This document shows positions 25,672 to 34,201 of a stretch of 42,237 bases of DNA, in pieces. Where the stretch lies: the NCBI RefSeq assembly GCF_003997935.1, contig NZ_RZQL01000026.1:1-42237 (forward strand). Direction: 5' to 3'. How positions within the stretch are numbered: the stretch's first letter is position 1; every line of letters starts with the position of its first letter. Position numbers and translations under genes: made by a program. Source of the stretch: Mesorhizobium sp. M7A.F.Ca.US.006.01.1.1 (lineage in GTDB: Bacteria; Pseudomonadota; Alphaproteobacteria; Rhizobiales; Rhizobiaceae). The notes below the pieces were generated by a model. It worked only from the letters and a program-made list of their open reading frames with translations. It had not been told where the DNA came from and searched no databases.

Positions 25672-27008
25672 AAAACCATCTGGAAATGCACCTCACTCCA
25701 ATAACGGATTTGAAGGTGTCGCCGAATGCAGTCCGCAATCACAGCAGTGGGAAAATCCGCAAACTTGCGAACCATATTAGTCGGTACGGGCAGATCGTCC
25801 CCGTCATCGTCGAAGCCGGCGGCTATTTAATTGACGGGCACGCAAGGCTGGAAGCGGCTTCAAAGGCCGCGCTCACCCATTTGACGGCAATTGACGTCTC
25901 TCATCTTTCCGAGATTGACAGACGTGCCTTGAGGCTTTCGCTGAATCGCCTTGGAGAAGATGGGACCTGGAACAAGAAGGCATTAGGACGCGAGTTCAGA
26001 GCGTTGATGGAGGCGGACTACGAACTTGACCTTACAGGCTTCGACATCCTCGAAATCGAAAACACGCTCGAGTTGGATAGCAATGCCCCAGGTGACATCG
26101 AACAGCTCGATGCGCGTTTGTTGGCCGATGATCCTATCTCGAAACCCGGAGACATTTGGGTCCTTGCCAATGGCGCTTCGACGCATCGCTTGGCATGCGG
26201 CGATTGTCGAGACGAGGACCTGCTGCAACGCCTATTCGACGGGCTGGCGGCGTCACTCTGCTTCACTGACCCGCCTTACAACGTCCCGATAGAAGGCTTT
26301 GTGTCTGGTCTCGGTAAGGCCAGCCATCAAGAGTTTGCGATGGCTTCGGGAGAAATGTCGAAGGAGCAGTTCGGTGGATTTCTGCAGGCAATTCTGACAG
26401 CAACCTTTGGCAGGCTGGCAAGCGGCGGATTAGCCTATGTGTGTATGGATTGGCGTCACGTCGCAGACCTGATCACAGCAGCAGAAGCCCTCAACCTCGA
26501 GCTGGTCAATCTCGCTGTTTGGGTCAAGACCAACCCGGGCATGGGCTCGTTTCTCCGCTCACAGCATGAGTTGATTGCGATCTTCAAACGCCTCGGAGAA
26601 CGGCATCGCAACAACGTGGAATTGGGCAGGCACGGCAGATCGCGCTCGAACGTTTGGCAATACCGCGGCGTCAATGTCATGGGGCCTGAACGCCACCTGC
26701 TTAGTGAACATCCGACCGTCAAACCATCCGCGATGGTTTCGGACGCGTTGCGTGATTCCAGCAAGCCTGGCGACATAGTCTTCGACCCATTTTTGGGGTC
26801 TGGGACGACGCTGCTCGCGGCCGAACGGTCAAACCGTGTTTGCTATGGGGTGGAAATCGAGCCGCGTTTCGTCGATTTGGCCATACGCCGCTGGCAGGCC
26901 GAGACCGGCTTATCGGCAGTTCGGGCGTCTGATGGTCGAACGTTCGACGAAGCCAAAGCTGATCCTGCAGCCGAGACGTCAGCTATGTCGCTAGAGGCCC
27001 CACAATGA
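25668..27008 (+). CDS. ParB-domain / N6-adenine DNA methyltransferase fusion
   Basis: A 446-residue protein. Residues 5-100 form a ParB-like domain (KLANHISRYGQIVPVIVEAG then LIDGHARLEAA). Residues 170-420 form a DNA methyltransferase with the catalytic DPPYNV at 201-206 and the S-adenosylmethionine motif FDPFLGSGTT at 372-381. Catalytic motif first and cofactor motif last is the beta-class order, as in CcrM-like enzymes. It probably methylates adenine in a specific site. It is the second gene of a coupled four-gene set ending in a phage terminase, so it likely marks phage or island DNA, not a standard restriction system. No restriction gene is adjacent. Confidence 0.9.
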   Translation: MKNHLEMHLTPITDLKVSPNAVRNHSSGKIRKLANHISRYGQIVPVIVEAGGYLIDGHARLEAASKAALTHLTAIDVSHLSEIDRRALRLSLNRLGEDGTWNKKALGREFRALMEADYELDLTGFDILEIENTLELDSNAPGDIEQLDARLLADDPISKPGDIWVLANGASTHRLACGDCRDEDLLQRLFDGLAASLCFTDPPYNVPIEGFVSGLGKASHQEFAMASGEMSKEQFGGFLQAILTATFGRLASGGLAYVCMDWRHVADLITAAEALNLELVNLAVWVKTNPGMGSFLRSQHELIAIFKRLGERHRNNVELGRHGRSRSNVWQYRGVNVMGPERHLLSEHPTVKPSAMVSDALRDSSKPGDIVFDPFLGSGTTLLAAERSNRVCYGVEIEPRFVDLAIRRWQAETGLSAVRASDGRTFDEAKADPAAETSAMSLEAPQ

Positions 27009-27472
27009 GCAGGGACGACGAAGACGATAAGGTCGGGTACGGCAAACCCCCGAAGAAGTCCCGGTTCAAGCCGGGACAGTCGGGCAATCCAAGAGGCCGA
27101 CGCAAACGGACCGAAAACATTGGACTGGCGATCCTTGCGGAGCTTGGCCGGCCCATCACGGTGCGTGAGAACGGAAAGGAGCAGATTCTCACGAAAAGGG
27201 ATGCGATAGCCAAGACGATCGTCTCCCGCGCCATGGATAAAGACGTCAGGATGATCCAACTCTTGATAAGCCTCGTGCCTGACCAATTCCGCATCCCTGA
27301 CAATGCCAAGCTCGGTCCGTCACCAGACGTTTCTAGTGAGGAGGCTGCGATCTTGGAGCGCTTCGTTGCCAGAAGGCTAGGAAGCGTTGCCACAGACCAG
27401 AGCCGAGGCGAGCAAGCAGGCCCCCACGCCGGTCCTACCGGGGCCGAAGATAAGAGGGACAACAATGACTGA
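27005..27472 (+). CDS. DUF5681 domain protein
   Basis: A 155-residue basic protein with the DUF5681 hallmark SRFKPGQSGNPRGRR near residues 20-34, then a helical region (NIGLAILAELGRPITVRENG). Its ATG overlaps the methyltransferase stop codon, and its own end overlaps the terminase start by eight bases. Proteins of this family commonly precede terminase genes and may act like small terminase subunits in recognising DNA. That role is a family association, not proven. Confidence 0.85.
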   Translation: MSRDDEDDKVGYGKPPKKSRFKPGQSGNPRGRRKRTENIGLAILAELGRPITVRENGKEQILTKRDAIAKTIVSRAMDKDVRMIQLLISLVPDQFRIPDNAKLGPSPDVSSEEAAILERFVARRLGSVATDQSRGEQAGPHAGPTGAEDKRDNND

Positions 27473-28904
27473 AGCCTCTCGAGAAGCCTTCCTTGCTCTG
27501 TGCCGGACCCATCTATGGCCGTTTAATGACCGGATGCTGACACTTGCAGTCCCAGGCTATGAGCCGTTTCCATATATCGACCTCATGGCGGCACGCATTG
27601 AGGACACCGTGCTGCGGCGAACAGATGGCAACCTCGTCATCAACCTGCCACCTCGACACCTCAAGTCCTTTACGGCGATTGCAACGATGGCTTGGTATCT
27701 GGGAAGATTTCCAAGCCGAGAAGTCATGCTGGTCACCCACTCTCAAGGCCTTTCGAGAGACCTCGCCGCAAAATGCGTAACGATGATGCGGACTAAGGCA
27801 TACGCGGAGATCTTCCCCGGATTGCAGATTAGTGACGAGAGGCAAGCCACGATGGACTTTCGCACCAAAGCCGGCGGCGGTCTGTTGGCGGGCAGCTTCG
27901 AGACCAGAATGACGGGGCGCGGCGCTGACCTTCTTTTGATCGATGACGCTCTATCGGCTCAAGAGGCAGAATCCCAGGCTTCCCGAGAAGCGGTCATCAA
28001 CGCGTTCGATTCCGTGTTCTCCACCCGTGCAAACAATCCTGCCTGGAAATCGGTGGTTTCAATCGGGCACCGGGTCCATACCGGTGATCTCCCAGGCTAT
28101 TTGCTGGAACGCGGTTTCGCTCATCTAAAGTTGCCGTTCAGGGCAGAGGAACGGGAGTTCATCGTCGCCGGCGAGATCCAGTTTCACCGGGAAAAAGGCG
28201 AGGTCTTGCAACCAAGCCGATACCCACGCGACATCATTGCCAAAGAAATCGACACGCTGGCCCCGCACGTGTACGCCACGCAGTATCAACAACGCCCGAC
28301 TGCGCGCGAGTCCGGCGTTCTGAAAGCCGCGTACTTTCCAGTGGCGGCAACATTGCCAAGTGGCGGTGAGACGATCTTTTCGTGGGACTGCGCTTCAAGC
28401 ACGAATCCCGGTTCCTCCTATTCTGTGTGCCTTGTTTTCCAGAAGCATGGTGCCGTGAGCTACCTGAAACATATCAGTCGAGCCCGCTTAGATTATCCCT
28501 CACTGAAGGCTCAGGCCTCCGCTCTAAACGAACGATATCAGCCAACCCGACATCTAATTGAGATGACGTCGACCGGCATTGCCCTGGCCGCCGAACTGAG
28601 AGCAATGGGAGCCAACGTATTGGAGGTAAGCCCGGGAGCGCTGTCGAAGACTCAACGCCTCGATGCCGTCATGGGCAAGATCACCGCGCAATACGTCCAT
28701 ATCGTTGGAGGTACAGCTGGCCTCGATGCCTTCCTGGACGAATTGACTGCCTTTCCGTATGGATCGAGCGACGATCAGGTCGACGCCCTTACGCAATATC
28801 TCCAGTGGCTGGCCAACTCCGACATCGCGGGGGTGCCTGACCCAGTGTTTCGCCGAATCGCGCCTCGGCTCAGCAAGCTCGAACGCTATCGACCGAAAAC
28901 ATGA
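27465..28904 (+). CDS. Phage terminase large subunit
   Basis: A 479-residue DNA-packaging motor. The ATPase part shows a Walker-A-like PPRHLKS at 62-68, Walker B LLLIDD at 156-161 and an SIGHRVH coupling segment. The nuclease part begins at SWDCASS and ends with YGSSDDQVDAL, carrying the acidic residues of the RNase-H fold. The ATG at 27465 has GGGA close upstream; an earlier in-frame start would lie deep in the previous gene. No portal, capsid or tail gene follows, so it cannot belong to a working prophage here. It may be a remnant or have another use. Confidence 0.9.
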   Translation: MTEASREAFLALCRTHLWPFNDRMLTLAVPGYEPFPYIDLMAARIEDTVLRRTDGNLVINLPPRHLKSFTAIATMAWYLGRFPSREVMLVTHSQGLSRDLAAKCVTMMRTKAYAEIFPGLQISDERQATMDFRTKAGGGLLAGSFETRMTGRGADLLLIDDALSAQEAESQASREAVINAFDSVFSTRANNPAWKSVVSIGHRVHTGDLPGYLLERGFAHLKLPFRAEEREFIVAGEIQFHREKGEVLQPSRYPRDIIAKEIDTLAPHVYATQYQQRPTARESGVLKAAYFPVAATLPSGGETIFSWDCASSTNPGSSYSVCLVFQKHGAVSYLKHISRARLDYPSLKAQASALNERYQPTRHLIEMTSTGIALAAELRAMGANVLEVSPGALSKTQRLDAVMGKITAQYVHIVGGTAGLDAFLDELTAFPYGSSDDQVDALTQYLQWLANSDIAGVPDPVFRRIAPRLSKLERYRPKT

Positions 28905-29169
28905 TGACATCGACTGGATGACCGCCGTTACTATCGCTCTTGCAGAAGGCCGACGGTGTTCGAAGCTGAGGGCTTTGCGCCCGCGGGCACGGTCCCGCGC
29001 GCCTTGACTTCTGTCACAATGCAAGCTGTTTGCGTTGACCGTCGTAGCGGCCCCGATCAAGGTCAGACCTACTGCAATTGAACAACCACCATTGATGACA
29101 GGACAAAATCGCACTCTCGGCAACGACGAAACCGGTTCAGCGGGAAGAGTAGGCTTTTTCTGGATCGTC

Positions 29170-29553
29170 ATGGATCGCAACGGCCGCGATGCCATCTTAG
29201 CCGACGCCATTAGACTTGCCGATGCAGAACATTACGGCAAGGTGCTCACCCATCCGGGCGGGCACTATGATTATTGGGAAGCGATGAAGCAGCGCGGGCC
29301 GGCTTGGCTGCGTGGCAGAAACCTCAGCACTTTACTGCTGCAAACCGAATATGAGGATTGGCCCCGCGGTCGAGTGGTTTATTCCATCAAAGACACTCGC
29401 TCTATCGCTTACGCAGATCCGAGAGTCAGAACGAAAGTGCGAATAGAGCTGGTAAGAGCAGCGTTTCAGATTCCCGACGCCGACTTCGTAATGAGGAAAG
29501 ACAGCCACTACCGGCCCTCCCTGCCTTCCATCATGCCGGACGACGACGACTAG
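29170..29553 (+). CDS. Hypothetical protein
   Basis: A 127-residue protein with a plausible composition: an N-terminal helix AILADAIRLADAEHYGKVL, a GGHYDYWEAM turn, and an acidic tail ending DDDD. The start is uncertain. ATG codons at 29170, 29095 and 29035 are in frame and none has a clear ribosome site; I chose 29170 because the residues before it are not protein-like. No family is recognised. It follows the terminase on the same strand after 265 bases. Confidence 0.5.
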   Translation: MDRNGRDAILADAIRLADAEHYGKVLTHPGGHYDYWEAMKQRGPAWLRGRNLSTLLLQTEYEDWPRGRVVYSIKDTRSIAYADPRVRTKVRIELVRAAFQIPDADFVMRKDSHYRPSLPSIMPDDDD

Positions 29554-29619
29554 AAATTACTATGGAGCCCCAAGGGATCAGGTCCATGGCGTGACGAGTG
29601 GCTACCTGCCGTTCAGCTT

Positions 29620-30072
29620 TCAGGCTTTCGCCTTCCGCTTCGCCCCAGGCTTCCTGGCGGGGGTCGGTAACGGCAATGCCTTCTTGCCAAGGCCAAGCGA
29701 TTTCGCCAGGGCAGAGCGCGTCGCAGAGTAGCTCGGCGCCACCATCGGGTAGTCGTTAGGCAATCCCCATTTCTGGCGATATTGTTCCGGCGACAGATCG
29801 TGAGCCGTGCGCAGATGGCGCTTCAAAGATTTGTATCTTTTCCCATCCTCCAGGCTGATGATGTAATCCGGGAATACGGACCGCTTCGGGTTGACCGCTG
29901 GCTTCTTCGCCTCCTCAGGCGCAGCAACAGGACTGTTCAGCTGAGCCAATGCGGTATGGACGGTCGCAATAACATCAGGGAGCGCCGCAACCGGCACTGC
30001 GTTTTTTTGAACGAAGGCTGCGACTACATCGGCCGTGAGTTCGATCAGGTTGATCTGATTATCCTCTGTCAA
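29620..30072 (-). CDS. Ros/MucR-family transcriptional regulator lacking the zinc cysteine
   Basis: A 150-residue member of the Ros/MucR family, DNA-binding regulators that control exopolysaccharide, motility and symbiosis genes in rhizobia. The N-terminal helices (LTADVVAAFVQKNAVPV) and the finger region DYIISLEDGKRYKSLKRHL followed by the YRQKWGLPNDYPMVAP block are clear. Classic MucR reads ICLEDG, where cysteine and aspartate bind zinc; here the cysteine is serine. The C-terminus is a lysine- and proline-rich tail. The best start is a TTG at 30072 with GGAG nine bases ahead, which gives the usual family N-terminus; a GTG at 30111 and an ATG at 30102 are less convincing. Confidence 0.88.
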   Translation of the reverse strand: MTEDNQINLIELTADVVAAFVQKNAVPVAALPDVIATVHTALAQLNSPVAAPEEAKKPAVNPKRSVFPDYIISLEDGKRYKSLKRHLRTAHDLSPEQYRQKWGLPNDYPMVAPSYSATRSALAKSLGLGKKALPLPTPARKPGAKRKAKA

Positions 30073-30436
30073 TTTTAGCGCTCCTTCGCTTTCAAATATC
30101 ATGCGGTCCACAATTGCGCTGCATATCGCAATGCAAAGATGGAATAGAGCGCGACATGGCCGCGGTCAATACAGACGAGCTGCCGACAAACATTTATAAA
30201 CCGTATGCATCACCCGAAATCGGGCATAGCCTGATGCAGAAAGTAGATAGTTTCACTTTTCTCAGGCGTCGGCTTTTAACCACAATTCGCCATTTGGAAC
30301 TCCTGGTTTGAGTTTGAAGAACGCAGGCTTGAAGCTTCCTTCCTAGCGATTTCCGGATCAAGAATTACTTAATAACATTGCGGCTGGACTTTCTCTTTAA
30401 AGCAAGCATTGGTACTTCGCGAACGCGAGGTAGACC
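30073..30436. other. Intergenic region upstream of the MucR-like gene
   Basis: A 364-base divergent region with no convincing gene. Several AT-rich stretches (AAACATTTATAAACC near 30190, TTACTTAATAACATT near 30365) could hold promoters for the MucR-like gene on the left and the small gene at 30437 on the right. I see no strong inverted repeat. Confidence 0.4.
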
Positions 30437-30694
30437 GTGCCAAATAAGAAAACTCAAATCCCTGACGGCAAATTACTCGACGCTCTTCGCCAACATTTGT
30501 TCGATATCGAGCCAGATCTCATAGTGCTCGAAGGCGTGGTGGCGATACTTCACTCACTGAGCACTGCAGCCGATTATATCGAACCCATTGCGCTTGCTCC
30601 ACTCGCCCATCTGAGCGCCGAGTCCCTGGAGAAGATTTTTGAGGCATGGCGGGAATGTATGGCTGCAGCCTCCAGCAAGGCGGCGGCACGATGA
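30437..30694 (+). CDS. Small hypothetical protein
   Basis: An 85-residue, mostly helical acidic protein (LLDALRQHLFDIEPDLIVLE, then VAILHSLSTAADYI and EKIFEAWRECMAAA). It starts with GTG, with GAGG eight bases ahead. I recognise no domain. It sits alone between the MucR-like and XRE genes. Regular amphipathic helices and the good ribosome site make it more likely real than not. Confidence 0.5.
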   Translation: MPNKKTQIPDGKLLDALRQHLFDIEPDLIVLEGVVAILHSLSTAADYIEPIALAPLAHLSAESLEKIFEAWRECMAAASSKAAAR

Positions 30695-30786
30695 TCACCA
30701 TTCTCCGCCCCGACCAATCACCTCATGAGCAGCCTAAAGGCGAGCGTGACTTTAGCGGTGGGTTCGAACAGGCCCGGCTGTGGCTG

Positions 30787-31017
30787 TCATTGTTTCCGAG
30801 AGCCCTCGTCGTCTTTTCGCAGCAAGTCGGCCGGATCGAGTTCCAGGACTTTTGCAATCTTCTCGATCGCTTTCAGGCTCGCGTAATAGCGGCCGCGCTC
30901 AAGAGCGCTGATATAGGTCCGATCGAGGCCTGCCGCATGCGCAAGAGCCTCCTGAGAAAGCTTTTTCACTTCCCTAGCCGCGCGAAGATTGCGTGCAAAA
31001 CGCTGCTGAATGTCCAT
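30787..31017 (-). CDS. XRE-family helix-turn-helix regulator
   Basis: A 76-residue single-domain regulator. The helix-turn-helix reads LSQEALAHAAGLDRTYISAL then ERGRYYASLKAIEKIAKVL, a standard Cro/C1 fold, like controller proteins of restriction systems and phage repressors. An upstream in-frame ATG at 31053 overlaps the palindrome, so the ATG at 31017 is preferred, although no ribosome site is visible. The palindrome GTATACTCC-AC-GGAGTATAC lies 26 bases upstream and is the likely autoregulatory operator. It is divergent from the GYF_2 membrane protein gene. Confidence 0.85.
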   Translation of the reverse strand: MDIQQRFARNLRAAREVKKLSQEALAHAAGLDRTYISALERGRYYASLKAIEKIAKVLELDPADLLRKDDEGSRKQ

Positions 31018-31042
31018 CGGACGTACAACAGTCAGTTGCAGC

Positions 31043-31062
31043 GTATACTCCACGGAGTATAC
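31043..31062. promoter_or_regulatory. Near-perfect palindrome, probable XRE operator
   Basis: GTATACTCC at 31043-31051 mirrors GGAGTATAC at 31054-31062 with a 2-base centre. Each arm itself contains GTATAC. It lies between the XRE gene (start 31017) and the divergent membrane protein gene (start 31140), so one bound dimer could regulate both. Confidence 0.65.
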
Positions 31063-31139
31063 TCGTCATCTCTCGTTTCTGCCGCGAAGAAGCGGCGGGT
31101 CTCCCCAATTTCCAGAGCCACAGCGGAGGACGCAGGCGC

Positions 31140-31769
31140 ATGACTGACTGGTACTATGAAGAGAACGGGACGCAGCGCGGTCCGATCAAGGAGGATGATC
31201 TCGTGACGATGTTCGCAAACCGGTTCTTATCGCTGGAGGCAAGGGTGTGGTCGGCGGACCTTGGCGCAGAATGGACACCGGCCAGCCAAACCAAATTCAA
31301 GGACAGCGTTCGCGCGGTGCCGCCACCGCTGCCTCCTCTGAGAGATGCACAAACCGCCAATGGCAGCGTAGAATTCGGTTTGCAGCCGCCAGCGTTTCCT
31401 AGAACCACCCCAAGCATCGGTTCGTTTTATGCCGTGATGCTGGCGTACTCGCCGCTTGCCATTCTGCTAGCCGATGTCACGGCAAAAGCGGCCAAACTCG
31501 ATCCGAACGCCGTAGACTTCAACAATGCCTCCCAGCTCTGGTGGACCCTCGCAACAGTTTTCGTGGCCATCCTCGACGCCAGGCAGCTCTTCCAGAAAGG
31601 CTTAAACCCTCGAAGGCGCTGGATTGCGCCATTCGTGTTGTTGACGCCATTAGGGTATTTTTGGCGACGCGCCGCGATCCTCAACGGTGGCTGGCGATAT
31701 CTGTGGATTTGGTTGGCTTGTACGCTCGTTTGCCTCATCGGAGAGGTCGCCTTCGTCTTCGATGTGTGA
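31140..31769 (+). CDS. GYF_2-domain membrane protein
   Basis: A 209-residue protein. Residues 1-60 form a GYF_2 domain (WYYEENGTQRGPIKEDDL, then the WSADLGAEW motif), thought to bind peptides or to act as an anchor. A proline-rich linker VPPPLPPL follows, and then three or four membrane segments (FYAVMLAYSPLAILLADV, WTLATVFVAILD, a WIAPFVLLTPLGYF segment and WIWLACTLVCLIGEVAFVF). The ATG at 31140 has GGAGGA upstream, unlike an in-frame start at 30993 inside the XRE region. It precedes the superinfection-immunity gene, but its own function is unknown. Confidence 0.72.
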   Translation: MTDWYYEENGTQRGPIKEDDLVTMFANRFLSLEARVWSADLGAEWTPASQTKFKDSVRAVPPPLPPLRDAQTANGSVEFGLQPPAFPRTTPSIGSFYAVMLAYSPLAILLADVTAKAAKLDPNAVDFNNASQLWWTLATVFVAILDARQLFQKGLNPRRRWIAPFVLLTPLGYFWRRAAILNGGWRYLWIWLACTLVCLIGEVAFVFDV

Positions 31770-31819
31770 GCCGATTACTCGCTCTCCAAAGTTTCAACCT
31801 CCCTGATCAAAGCGCTGAC

Positions 31820-32242
31820 ATGTCGGACTCGGATTCCAATTTTCTGATAATTCTGCTTATCGCGGCTGTCATCTTCCTCATCCCGACCATCATTGCCTTC
31901 CTGCGACGTCACCCGAACAGGTGGGTGATATTCCTCCTCAACACCTTTCTCGGCGCGACAGGCATCATTTGGTTCGGCTGCTTGATTTGGGCTTGCAAAG
32001 CCATCCACATTGCTGCGAGCCCACGGGGGACAAACGGCGGGGAATCCGGTCTCAACCTCGCAGCCAACGACGTGATGCGAGTACGTCTGGAACACGGGAT
32101 ACCTACCCCGCTGCCCTCGCCCCAGATGTCATCGGAGGAAAAGCTCAGTCGGCTGGAGCGCCTCAAGAAATTGCTAGACGACGGCGCCATCGACGCCGAG
32201 CAATTCCAGCGAATGCGTGACACGATTGTCAGGGCCGAATGA
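31820..32242 (+). CDS. Superinfection-immunity family membrane protein with SHOCT tail
   Basis: A 140-residue protein. Residues 8-65 carry two membrane helices around the hallmark FLIPTIIAFLRRHPNRW and LLNTFLGATGIIWFGCLIWA, which match the superinfection immunity family named after phage T4 Imm, a protein that blocks DNA entry of a second phage. A short linker leads to a C-terminal SHOCT motif (RLERLKKLLDDGAIDAEQF). No good ribosome site precedes the ATG. It follows the GYF_2 gene by 50 bases. Bacterial members are widespread and not always immunity proteins. Part of it is duplicated at 32841. Confidence 0.75.
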   Translation: MSDSDSNFLIILLIAAVIFLIPTIIAFLRRHPNRWVIFLLNTFLGATGIIWFGCLIWACKAIHIAASPRGTNGGESGLNLAANDVMRVRLEHGIPTPLPSPQMSSEEKLSRLERLKKLLDDGAIDAEQFQRMRDTIVRAE

Positions 32243-32422
32243 TGTGACCTCGCCAAGTGCACACAGATCGAGGGTCGAATAAGGCAGATGGACATGGAGC
32301 TACGACCCACCCAATCAAATAGCTTATTTCGCGTGTGACAGCGCACGCGAAACAGCAACATCGGAATTATCACCGCATTCCGAAAAGATGCCACCCCGCA
32401 ATCAAACCGGGCGAATAACGGC

Positions 32423-32839
32423 GTGCTAGCTGCAGAGACGCATGGGCGATTTGGATATCTGAAGGCTCGACCGCAATTCATCGAAGGTGACGACAACGTT
32501 CATGAGGAGAGTTTGCTGTTAATCGGTACGACGCGGAATGACAGCGGGAACTTACTCGGCTATCTGCGACAGCAAGGGCAGCGCTTCGGGCAGGATCGTT
32601 TCGTTTTCAAGCCATATGACGATGAGACCGCCTATCTCCTTGGCGTCAGCGCAGCTTTCCCCGCACGTCACGAGATGCAGAATCTCGGCCCTTGGCACCC
32701 TAACCGAATGGCAGAATACCACGCATTGTTACTCACCAATAAAGGCTTCCCGTGCGAAACTCAGCATTTATCCGGAGAAGCGTATTTCAGATTTCTTACG
32801 CCGAGAAGCTTCTTTTCGCGTGTCGAAGCGGAGTTCTAA
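32423..32839 (+). CDS. Hypothetical protein
   Basis: A 138-residue frame starting with GTG. The middle (SLLLIGTTRNDSGNLLGYL, then GQDRFVFKPYDDETAYLLG) has the feel of a small alpha-beta domain, vaguely like DUF3293 proteins, but I cannot assign it. There is no clear ribosome site, and upstream frames are closed, so the true N-terminus could be missing. It lies between the immunity gene and its partial duplicate. Confidence 0.4.
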   Translation: MLAAETHGRFGYLKARPQFIEGDDNVHEESLLLIGTTRNDSGNLLGYLRQQGQRFGQDRFVFKPYDDETAYLLGVSAAFPARHEMQNLGPWHPNRMAEYHALLLTNKGFPCETQHLSGEAYFRFLTPRSFFSRVEAEF

Positions 32840-32840
32840 A

Positions 32841-32989
32841 TGCCCGACACCGCTTGCGCCGCCCGCCTCACGGGTACCAAGCGAAGACATACTCAATCGG
32901 TTTGACCGGCTGAAGAAGTTGCATGATGACGGGGCCCTCGACGCCGAGCAATTCGAAAGAATCCGCAACGGCATCGTCCAGTCACGAAT
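32841..32989 (+). pseudogene. Partial duplicate of the immunity/SHOCT gene C-terminus
   Basis: The translation PTPLAPP...RFDRLKKLHDDGALDAEQF repeats the end of the protein at 31820 (PTPLPSP...RLERLKKLLDDGAIDAEQF), beginning at the same linker. It has no start of its own, lacks the membrane helices, and the frame reads on into unrelated sequence. It is a duplicated fragment, either a relic or a donor tail for recombination. Confidence 0.65.
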
Positions 32990-33349
32990 GACGCCGGCCG
33001 GCCACCAGGGTCGGAGACCCTCCTCCCGTGCTGCAAACGGCCGTGGTAAATCCAAGCCGCCGCGGGCGGTCACGACGACGGCCATTGCACAAGAACCAAG
33101 CCATAAGCTTAAACCCAGGAGAGAAGATATGAGCCAAACCAGTTTGCTCAAGGCGACGGCTGCATTCTCATTCTTATGGATGTTGCTTCGGCAGGTTTGG
33201 CCGGCGTCATTATCTGCGGTTCGCTGAGTTTGTCTTTGGCGGCAATGGTCGAGGTATCGCTAGCAGCTTGAGCATCGTCGCCGCGTAGCTTCGGCCTCGG
33301 CAAGCCGGCGGCGGGCATTAAGTATCGTCGATGCTATTGTGACCATCGG

Positions 33350-33832
33350 CTACTTGCACAGCTTGCCAAGTTCTGATGTGATTTTCCTCTTTAGTGCTTC
33401 CGAGATTTCATCTTTAAATGCGTCTAGGACGCTCGCGAACGTTCCCCCTGTTTTTACGATCTGAACTTCCAGGTGGTTCATCTCGCAGGTTGAAAGGTTC
33501 ATCTCGGCGTCAAGATCGACTGTGGCAGAAGCGTCCCCTTTGAAGACCGCATTGTCCGCGGTCCGGCACGCCATGGTCACGACTGCTTTTGCAGATGCGA
33601 TGTCATCACCGACCATTATCTGAACTTTCTCAATGTTCGCCCCGGCAAACTTGTCGACGCCGACTGTTCCGATTCCTGTTTTCAGCTTCAGAGATCGGCA
33701 TGGCTGTGCAGCCTCCACCGCCCTGTCGAGGACATTGGCCGAAAAAGCGCTTTGAGATGCTAGAGTTAACACCAGGACTGAACCTAGAGCGATCGGAGTG
33801 AGCGTGGGTAACATCGCGAAGCTGTACTGCAT
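33350..33832 (-). CDS. Secreted hypothetical protein
   Basis: A 160-residue protein with a signal peptide (hydrophobic core IALGSVLVLTLASQ, likely cut at FSA). The mature part has three cysteines and no known domain; it looks like a small periplasmic protein. The ATG at 33832 begins the signal peptide and has GGGG eight bases upstream, better than the in-frame start at 33916. It faces leftward, away from the deaminase gene. The function is unknown. Confidence 0.6.
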   Translation of the reverse strand: MQYSFAMLPTLTPIALGSVLVLTLASQSAFSANVLDRAVEAAQPCRSLKLKTGIGTVGVDKFAGANIEKVQIMVGDDIASAKAVVTMACRTADNAVFKGDASATVDLDAEMNLSTCEMNHLEVQIVKTGGTFASVLDAFKDEISEALKRKITSELGKLCK

Positions 33833-34201
33833 TTTGATTCCCCACCCCCTTGACAGCGGCTCGCGCGCCCATCTCGGCGCCAAGCCGATTAAAGGCGCCG
33901 CGGGTAATCCCAGCAAAGATAGTACTATGGGCGTGATTGCACCAGAACCGGACTTCGTTCCTTGACTAGTAGTCTGAATTGGGCCGGGAGCAGCCGGCCA
34001 GCTTCCGGCCCGAAATTAAAAAGAGCGTCGTTCCTTCAAAAGGTACACAACGCATGAGTTCGTTGTAGACCCTCTTTTTAGCTAGGTCTCGCGCGAAACG
34101 ACTACTGGAAGACGCCCCTTGTTCACATCATCCGGTCGGCTAAGATGGCGCCGGATCAGCGCGTTCCACCGACCTGAAGCGAAAAATGAGAGCAAGAACA
34201 G
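33833..34201. other. Intergenic region before the deaminase-fusion gene
   Basis: About 370 bases with no recognised gene. It separates the divergent secreted-protein gene and the deaminase gene and must hold both promoters. I see no clear repeats or terminators. Confidence 0.4.

Noticed and set aside
25668..27008. The ParB/methyltransferase as a chromosome-partition ParB or a full restriction system
   Set aside because: No ParA is next to it and the C-terminus is a methyltransferase. No restriction gene is adjacent either.
33129..33300. A 32-codon frame with a strong AGGAG site, plus a hydrophobic continuation in another frame
   Set aside because: It would need a frameshift to become a membrane protein and no family is visible. 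Too weak to list as a gene, though it may be a broken small membrane gene.
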